This document shows positions 56,201 through 64,000 of a stretch of DNA of 64,000 bases, in pieces. The DNA lies in assembly GCF_963966145.1 (NCBI RefSeq), contig NC_091049.1:4154001-4218000 (forward strand), in the 5' to 3' direction. The notes under the pieces were generated by a model that was not told the origin of the DNA, searched no databases, and was given only the letters and a program-made list of their open reading frames with translations. A program made the position numbers and the translations under genes. The DNA is from Tenebrio molitor. Lineage: Eukaryota; Arthropoda; Insecta; Coleoptera; Tenebrionidae. The stretch's first letter is position 1. The number at the start of each line of letters is the position of its first letter.

Positions 56201-58560
56201 ACGCACATTGAAGGAAAGTAAAAACCATAAACGAAATAATGTTCAAAGTGGAAGACAATGGCGTCGTAATAAAAAATCTGAGAGTAGAAAAAGTTTTGTT
56301 AAAAAGTTACAACATACTAAAACATTAAGGTATTATTTTATAAATGAAATTTAACGAAAGGATAAGATAAAACAGTTTAGAAGAAAAGGTTGAAGAAGAA
56401 ATGGAGAAGATAATTGAAAGCAAACATACAATAGAGAAATATTACTACATTACAAACTCATAGAAAGAAGGTAGAAGAAGCTTGTAAGGAAAAAAGAAAG
56501 AAATTAATTTTTTCTACACGAAAGGTAGTTTCTTTTAGAAGATTACAATGATTTTTAAATCAAGCTGAAGGTTTCCAAGTCCGTCGGGAAGAGTAAATAG
56601 TTCGACAGAAAATATACAAAAGAATTACTTACCTCTTAAAAAGTTCGTACAATTTTGCACCTTCTTAGAAGAAAGCAATCTACCAAGAAAACGTTTATTT
56701 CAGAAAATAGAAAGGAAAGGAAAAGCTTTTAAGTTGTTGGAGAAAACGGAAAAATAAACTTGAAGAAGTAACTATCGAAAACGTCAAACACTGATTTTGA
56801 GTTTTGGAAAATAAGTTAAAAATGTTTAAAACACGTAGAAGTAGAGAAAGAATAGAAGATGTTGCAGAAGATACAGAAGTTATCTTGAACTCTTGGAAAA
56901 AGTTTCTTGATAGGGATTAGCACTTTTTGGTCTTTCTAAAGACTTCTAGGTATTAGTGGTGAAGCTTCTAAGGAAAGTGATTCTCTAGAAGTTTATTTCA
57001 GAAAAAAAATTACACTTTGGTTCTTCATCTTTCTAAACAATTCTAGGTGTCAGAACAGAAATCTTTGGTGGGAATTAATTCGTCCTGATCACGGATAGGA
57101 ATGTTAAAAAGAAAAATAAAGAACGAAAGGTTTCTGTTACATAGAAGATTAATTATTGAAAAATGAGTTGGTAAAATGTTAGAAATCGTTTGCAACCCTT
57201 AAAAGTTTATCAATTGTTTCAATAACGAAGACATATTTCTTCCTAGATCATAGCAAGATCATTGGCAAAAAAAAAGACAAAAACTCTTCCAAGCAGTAAA
57301 AATAAGCAATTAAACAAATGAACTAATTTGTGGCGCTTTGAAAGCCTTATATTTCTTTATTATTGAAGAATTAATTGTTAAAAATGTTAGAAATCGTTGC
57401 AACCCTTAAAAGTTTATCAGTTTTTTCAACAACGATGACCTATTTCTTCCTAGATCATAGCAAAAACATTGGCAAAAGAAAAAAAGACAGAAAATCTCCC
57501 AAGTAATAAAAATAAGCAATTTAAATAAATAAACTAATTTGTGGAGCAGATTTTGAAAGCTTTATCTTTCTTCATTATTAAAGAATTAATTGCTAAAAAT
57601 CTTAGAAATCATTTGCAACCCTTAAAAATTTATCAATTGTTTCAGTAACGAAGACCTATTTCTTCCTAGATCATAGCAAGAAAAAAAAAGCCAGAAACTC
57701 TCCAAGTAGTAAAAATAAGCAATTTAAACAAATGAAATAATTTGTGGAGCAGAATTTGAAAGCTTTATGTTTCTTCAGGAAGAAATGAAGAATAAATGAC
57801 GTTTTATAGAAGACATTTATTTGGGGAGAAAAAAATTGTTTGAAAGTATGCGAAAAAAATAATTTCGAAACAATTTTATCACCTTTTTCAACTTTGGTGT
57901 AAATTTTAGGCTTCACAGCACAAACGTGAAGAAGAAATTGTCTCTACGTTATTTAAAAAAATTAAAACAAACAAGAGATTTATTTGAAAAAGAAGAGATG
58001 CAAAAACACAAACAAAAAGCTAAGAAATTAATTAGTCATTTTGCTTTGACAAAAGGGTCAAAGTATCAGAAGAGAAAATTGACGAAGGAATTCCGCAACA
58101 ATAGAAGACCAAAAGATGTTAACGAAGCGATTTGCTAGAGATAATGTGTAGTAAAAATTAAAAAAATATTTTTGAAAAAAAATTGTCATTTTGGACACAT
58201 GTAAAAAAATTTTGGAGGAGTTACAGGCTTAATCTTCAATGAAGATATTGATATTAGATACAAAATAAATAAAGCAGGTGTAGGAAAAAGAAGTAGAAGA
58301 AAAGAAAAAGAAAAAAAAGGACATTTTACAAAACGTTGAAAGTTTCTAAGTGAACCGACGTGGAACAAATGAAGTTACGAAAAAAGTTTACTTATCAGGG
58401 ATAATTACTTGATACGATTTTGAAAACAAAATAAAATTTTTAGAACTTGAATTTTTTGGAAAAATTTTTAGATGTTTTCCCAGAAAATTGTTGAACATTG
58501 GAATTTGGGATGATCGAAAGAATCAAAACAAAAGAACCCCACTCGAGGTATGGCAGTTGG
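56200..58560. other. Purine-rich tract upstream of the TGF-beta ligand promoter
   Basis: 2.3 kb rich in A and G on the plus strand (GAAGAAGAAATGGAGAAG, AGAAAGAAGGTAGAAGAAG). Lys/Glu-rich open frames here are composition artefacts. Includes the tandem repeat at 57150-57780. Confidence 0.6.
57150..57780. repeat. Tandem repeat, ~217 bp x 3
   Basis: Units start near 57150, 57369 and 57584. Each contains TTAGAAATC.TTTGCAACCC, CCTATTTCTTCCTAGATCAT, AAAAATAAGCAATT and TAATTTGTGG.GC in order. The third unit has a ~17-bp deletion after ATCATAGCAAG. Confidence 0.88.
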
Positions 58561-58837
58561 TAAAATCTTCAAAAAAAAAGAATTTGGGGAAAAATAATTT
58601 TGGGGAAAAAAGAAGAGATCTGGCGGGCGATTAGCGTGGTGGGGAGACTTCCGCACGGCCGCCGTAGGGGAAGCAGAGCCCGTGCACCGTCGTTAGCGCC
58701 CGCCGGGAGGCGAAGCGTGCGGAGGGGCGACCTCGGCGGCCATGGCGCCTGGAGGGGAGGCGCGCGCTCGCATCCAGCGCACGGCTTGATCGACGCGGTA
58801 GCGCTCGTACAAGTAAATACACGCACTGTAGAGGTTT

Positions 58838-59332
58838 ACACACATATATAGTCTCAGCTTTATATTATAGCTCAGTGTTGGTCTTTAACTCTAACCAAGT
58901 CGGTTTATTACTGTACTGATAGATCTCTTCTTGAAGCCGACACGCGTGCGAATGTGATAGAGTATTTAAGAAGAATAATAAAAAAAATTCCGCAAACGAC
59001 TGAACAAAAAAATCTCTGTCCAATGTAGAGAGAAAAATCCGATTGTGATGAAATTGTGATTCAAATAAAAAAAATTTTTTTAATTAATATTAGATGAATG
59101 TGATCATTACCGGCCAAGTATTAGCGTAGTAGGACGATGGGAGTCAGGGGGGCGGAAGCTTTAGTGGCGGCGGCGAGTGCTCCTTCGAGAAGATCCGAAA
59201 ATGTGATAAGATTTCAGTGATCGGCGGACTTGTGATACATCGACGAACTTGTGATAACTCGACTGATAGCGTAGCTCGATTTTTGCCCTTAACGTAAAGA
59301 TGGTAAGCGTGGCGGCGGACCCGTGGAGAACT
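58838..59332 (+). promoter_or_regulatory. Candidate TATA/Inr promoter and 5' UTR of the TGF-beta ligand gene
   Basis: TATATAG at 58845-58851 is followed by TCAGTG with its A at 58874, i.e. 29 bp from the first T of the TATA box to +1, the standard insect spacing. The 5' UTR would be about 460 nt and would include an out-of-family ATG at 59300. A GC-rich island (58620-58800) sits directly upstream. Prediction from motif spacing only. Confidence 0.4.
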
Positions 59333-59735
59333 ATGAAGGCGCTCGTCATCCTCGCGATGGTGGCCCCCACGTTCAGTGATAAGTACCAGGAGGGCCGCAA
59401 CCGGTCCAGCAGTATTGTGCGGCGGCGGTTCGCGGACGAGGTGGAGGCGGCGACGCAGCCCCCTTGCGGATCGTGCAAGATGCGCGAGGAGATCAAGAAT
59501 CGCAACCTGGAGGTGATCAAGGGGGAGGTGCTGCGGCGGATGGGCTTCCAGACCGCCCCGAACGTGACGGGCCGGGTGCTGCCGCCGGTGCCGCCGCACT
59601 TCCTCGCCAAGGTGGACCTGGAGATGGGCGCCATGCAGAGCGACGAGCCCATGTTCAAGACCGGGTACTCCATCACGGAGGAGGAGGACGACTACCACGT
59701 CAAGACCCAGGAGGTCCTCACCTTCGCCCAGCCCT
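59333..59735 (+). CDS. TGF-beta superfamily ligand, first coding exon (myostatin/GDF11-like; myoglianin or maverick), partial gene
   Basis: Secreted growth-factor precursor. Met at 59333 starts a classical signal peptide (MKALVILAMVAPTFS|DKYQ); an upstream in-frame ATG at 59300 would add 11 residues and bury the signal. Then comes a TGF-beta propeptide segment: two Cys (CGSC), a helix with LEVIKGEVLRRMG, TAPNVTGRVLP, VPP, and EEEDDYHVKTQEVLTFAQP. The last part parallels the EEDEYHATTETV...AQ stretch of GDF8/GDF11 propeptides. The exon ends at 59735 in phase 1 before GTAAGT. The mature cysteine-knot domain is not in the window, so the rest must lie to the right. GC-rich codons contrast with the AT-rich intron. 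Which insect paralogue it is cannot be settled from this exon. Confidence 0.78.
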
Positions 59736-62700
59736 GTAAGTAACACCCGCTTTTCCACCAATTTTTCTCTTTTTCATTTTTATTTACGATTCGTTCGGAA
59801 AATACATTTTTTTTTTCGTCGCCGCATTCGATATTTTTAGAAAATCGCCAAATCCTTAAATTACGTACTTTTTGACACAATAACTTCTCCCAATGTTCCA
59901 TTTTACTTTATTTTTCGATTTATCAATGTTTACGTTTCCAAATATCTTCCTTTAGCACCGCTAAGTATCATTCTTACTCTTATATAATATTTATCTGATT
60001 AGTTTTAAGGTATTTTTCTTCGTTACTTGAAAATTTTCACTTGGGCGCATTTTCTCATTTCCTTTATTTTCAATTTCATACATTCTTCTTTTTTCCTTAC
60101 TCCACTACCAAAATTTTCAAAATTTTCTGTACCAAAAAGAAGAAAATCAAAATTTTCTCAACTCTTCTTGCACTCCGCGCTTCATTACTGTTGACATTTT
60201 TTACACACATTTGACTCGCAGATAATAAATGAATTTTCAGCAATTTCGAAAAATCCAAAAATGCTGAAAATTATTTTTATTTTTTTTATTTTCTTTCTTC
60301 TACACAAAATTTTTCAAAATTTATTTTAGCTGTGGAGATCTTTATCATTGCCAACTTTTACATTTTTTGTACATGATTTTATTTCAACCTGTCCAACTTT
60401 ACTTGTCAAAATTCCCTACTAAAAAAAAACAAGCAAAAAAAAAGCTCTTAAGGATGTTCCTCATTTTTGACTTATTTATTGCATCATTTATTTTCCTCCT
60501 TTCTATGCGCATATTCTTCACCACATTAATTTTCAAAATTTTGAATATTTTCGAAAAATCCAAAAATTGACAAAATTTCTTTTTTCTTTTTATATTGTCT
60601 TCCTTTTGTTTATTCCACAAACATTATCAAAAACGAATTTCACAGTGAAATGCTTTTTGATATGTCTTATTTTTAGTTGTACTTTTAATGTTTTTCCATT
60701 TTTTGAAAAAAAAAATTTTCGAAATTTTTTTACAAATTTTTTTATTCTTTTCTGACAACGCTCTTTTAACCCTATTTTCTGAATTCCTTACTTTCGTTGC
60801 GTTTTAAAAATCTCAATTGGTTGATTTTGATTTTTTTCATTTATCTTCAATCAAAATTTTTACCATCAAAACCAAAAAAAAACAGAAAACCGAAAATTTC
60901 CCAAAATTGTTCTTGTTTTGGTACTAATTTTTGATTTCTTCTATTTTCTTCATGTTCCCATTTGACATTTTTGTCATTTTGACATTATTAATTTGTTTCC
61001 CCTTTTCTTCCTTTTCTTCATATCCGAAACCTTTTGCACTCTTTACAGATCTTTATTTTTGTCATTTTGTACCTTTTGAAAAATTTTCCAAAAAAAGTTT
61101 TCTCTTCATTCATTTACAATGTTTCTTCTTTTTTGAAAAAGCGCTTTCGGAGCAAGATTTCTCGTTGTCGCCCTTCGATAACCCCGGATTTTTATCGGCT
61201 CGAAAATTGCACCGCACGCGATCACGTGGTCCGGTTTATTGATTTGCGGTCGATTGATCGAGCCATGATTGTCGTCGGGGAAGAAAAGAAGAGGCGGCCC
61301 TGTAGGTTGGTGGTGGCGTTGCCAAACACCTCGGACTTCCTGGGGCAAAAATAAAAATTACGATTTCGGCTATTTTTACCGGATTTTCCGAAAAGGTGTC
61401 CGTCTCTCTCGATTCCGGCGGGGGCGGGTGATGATTTTCCCGAAGAAAAACGCGCCCGTTCGACAGGGGAAATTTTCTGATGAAATGCATTGTGTGCATA
61501 ATTCTTATCTGTATTTACTCGTGACTTTTGAATTAACACTGCCAGGCCATTGTAAAATAACAGGATAATTATTACTGTTTACGATTCTTAAATCGTTCGA
61601 ATAACGATAAAATTCTAGAAAACAAACCATTTCCAACGAATCCGTTTTAGGCCGCACTATTTCTAACAAAAAGAGTAATTACGAGCTTTTCTAATCATTT
61701 TCTTCAATGTTTTTTTCTTTTTATTTCCTCCTCTCAAAATTTTATGCAGCGTTTTCCTTGAACAACTCAAAATTGCAAAAAGTCTCGACCTCATTTTCCA
61801 AAATTTCCAATTTTGATGTTTTTTTTTTCAACATTTTACTATTCTATTCTCTACTCTCTCTTTTATCTGTCCCAATGCTTATTTTCTTGTTCATTGTCTT
61901 TTCTATATATATTTTTTTTTGTATTCGTTTTCCTTCTAGTTACACTTTTATAAACGTTTTCATCATAACGAGTTCATTGACATTCTCCTTTAAGAGATTG
62001 GTATCACTTTCTGGCTTTTATTAGTTTCTCCTTTTTTGCAATTTTTTTTGAAAAACTTTCCACAAATTTTAAAACATTTCTTGTCAATAAATTCTAAAAA
62101 TTACCAGAAACAATATTTTCTCTAGTTTCTGCTTGTTTCGTAATTTATAAAAATGTTTCTTGATTTACTTTTACACACTTTATTCGTTATTTTTAAATAT
62201 TTATTCCACCATCTCAATTTTTCATCAAAAAAAAACAACCCATGAAATCATTTGTTTTCTTTTATAAATAATTCTTCATTTTCTTCGTTTCTTGTTAACA
62301 TATTTTCCTTTAACTTATTAGAAATTGTTTTTAATTTTAACCCATTCTTTTATTCGTTATTTATTTTTTACATATTTTCATTTATATTTTATTTTTGATT
62401 TTTTTTACCCATATGAGAAAATATTTTTGAAAAATTTAAAATTTTTCAGAGAACCTCCAATTTTTTTCTGTTTCTACTTCTTATGAATTTTAATGTCATT
62501 TCTAAACAGCTTTTTGAAATGATTCAAATAAGTATTTTAATCTACATTAATCTTCTCTATTTCTTCCTTTTCTTCTTAAATTAAATTTAATGATTCTACG
62601 TTACACTCAGTTACTACTATTTTGTTTTTCCATGTGACGTTTAATTCCATATGTATTTACTTTTTTTGCAAAACCATATTTCCAAAATGTCTTCCTGACA

Positions 62701-62800
62701 TCTTCATTTTTGCATTTGTTTTATTCTTCCACCAAGCTCACCTCTCTTCCTTTATTTCTCCTTTTTCGCCATAACCTTGTCTAACATTTTCTTTACATGT
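59736..62800 (+). other. Pyrimidine-rich first intron of the TGF-beta ligand gene
   Basis: Three kilobases starting at the GTAAGT donor, dominated by T and C on the plus strand (strings such as TTTCTTCTTTTTTCC) with almost no long purine runs, apart from a normal-composition stretch at about 61140-61500. No further exon with TGF-beta similarity was found up to the window end. Confidence 0.6.
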
Positions 62801-64000
62801 TCATTTTGTGTTGCCGCACGTTGCATGTTGCGCCACTGCACCGGCTCAAGAATCAAGGCCTCCCATCATTTGACATCTAATCCAAAAATTAATTTCTATT
62901 GGCCCATTAGCGACTCGGCGTTATTTATAAATTGTTTATTTTTACGATCATAAACACAGAACAGATAAAACTACAAATTAATTACAAATGATAAAACAGT
63001 GAACAGGACGAAAAGAAATCAAAGATCATCAAAGTCCATCGACGTCATTCGCTGCACCAATCTGCAAATTCTTCCGTATGGCACACTAGTCATACCATCA
63101 CGATTTAGGGTCCATTGTGACCCCGTTATCGCGCCAGACGCGGCCCAACCCGCGTCAGAACCAGTCCCGTCTGGCCATACGGCGTCCATACGACCGGTAT
63201 GGTACGGTATGACGCGTCGTAGCGGCCGCAGCCACCCGAGACCGTTTCGGCGGCGTTAACATGGCAATAACTTAAAAATATTCTAATTGCGGCAAAAAAC
63301 GCTCTGATAAATCGTCACAATCTCTATCTGTGTCAAGGTTCCTTCGGTAATTAAGCGAATCTCGACGTCCGAGTGCAAAAAATCGTCGATGAAGAATCAA
63401 GAGTGGAACTGTCACATCTGTCAAATTTTCACTGTTTTTTCTTTGTTAAGTAGCGCCCGGCCAACTGTGATGAATATTGTCGTCTGGGTTTTGTCTGTTT
63501 CAATTTAATATAGCCTTACGCAATTGGTATGTATGACCTTCCAATCTGTGTTGACCTAAGGTGTCCACATTTTGTCATCCCGTTAGTGCGGCTTTTATCG
63601 ACGTGAATCACGCCAGAGAGACGGGGTGGGAAACGGACCATCCCCGACCTGGGGGTGGTAGGAAAGATGAGGCTTTACCGGGGGTCGGAGCTGGTCGAGG
63701 AGGCGGAGGATAACAATGATGCGAAATTCGAAGAAAAAATTGTAAATACGGAGAGTTATCTGCGCGTTGACACCACATTTCGAGATATTGATGTTAAAAA
63801 TAACTTATTTACAAAGCGGGATAAGATGGAAAGGGCGGCAAAAAATTCGGACGCAAAAGCGACAATTTTGGATTTTTTAGGGGGCGGCGCCTTTGCAAAA
63901 ACTTGGTGTCTCAGGGTGAGGGCTCGACTAGAATTCCCGAAGAAGTAGGTTTGGTGAATTTAATACAGCGACTAGGCCAGTAGATGGCAGAACGAGTCAA
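62800..64000. other. Mixed sequence at the right edge, no gene assigned
   Basis: 62990-63290 is a GC-rich segment with recurring CATACG/GGTATGG words. 63655-63948 holds a 97-codon Glu/Asp/Lys-rich open frame on the plus strand with no recognised family; it could be an exon or chance. If the TGF-beta gene extends past the window, this lies in its intron. Confidence 0.4.

Noticed and set aside
57926..58138. Lys-rich 70-codon open frame
   Set aside because: Direct consequence of purine-rich composition; no conserved feature.
62845..62870. AGGCCTCCCATCATT as a remnant of the MITE A terminus
   Set aside because: Match limited to about 13 bp with no further family sequence on either side.

Overview
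The window is nuclear DNA of an insect, most probably a holometabolous insect such as a beetle (inference). It is AT-rich, with compact GC-rich coding exons, many introns of 46-62 bp, and abundant short inverted-repeat DNA transposons and non-LTR retroelement debris. Three protein-coding genes can be supported.

Gene 1 (plus strand, 19515-35277) is a complete Pax3/7-group transcription factor of the gooseberry / gooseberry-neuro type. Six coding exons join in phase to 472 codons. The paired domain is split over exons 1-3 and the homeodomain is in exon 4. Introns 2 (6 kb) and 3 (8.2 kb) are long and carry candidate regulatory DNA and repeats. Gene 2 (minus strand, 40663-36366) is a complete HPS3 gene, a BLOC-2 subunit for lysosome-related organelles. 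Its eleven exons join in phase to 1178 codons, and it lies tail-to-tail with gene 1. Gene 3 (plus strand, from 59333) is the first coding exon of a secreted TGF-beta family ligand of the myostatin/GDF11-like (myoglianin or maverick) kind. Its other exons are not visible and probably lie beyond the right edge.

Layout. 1-18.3 kb is gene-free flank with foldback elements, a four-copy ~280 bp MITE family, LINE tails, 5S rRNA-headed SINEs and a few GC-rich islands. 18.3-19.5 kb is an AT-rich block dense in TAAT cores leading to the Pax promoter. 19.5-35.7 kb is the Pax gene. 36.4-40.7 kb is HPS3. 41-52 kb is gene-free, with large inverted-repeat transposons (43.5, 44.1-45.1 and 45.4-46.0 kb) and pyrimidine-rich DNA. 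52.6-55.3 kb is an extreme TTAAT/GATCA-rich block. 55.3-56.2 kb is a GC island. 56.2-58.5 kb is purine-rich DNA with a 3 x ~217 bp tandem repeat. 58.6-59.7 kb is the promoter and first exon of the TGF-beta gene, followed by a strongly pyrimidine-rich intron.

The genes form no pathway together: a segment-polarity/neural regulator, a housekeeping trafficking subunit and a signalling ligand. The most unusual signals are 13-bp-spaced GGTACC pairs in Pax intron 2, collinear diverged repeats on both sides of Pax exon 3, SINEs that join a 5S rRNA-like head to a LINE-like tail, and the mirror-image purine/pyrimidine skew around the TGF-beta promoter.
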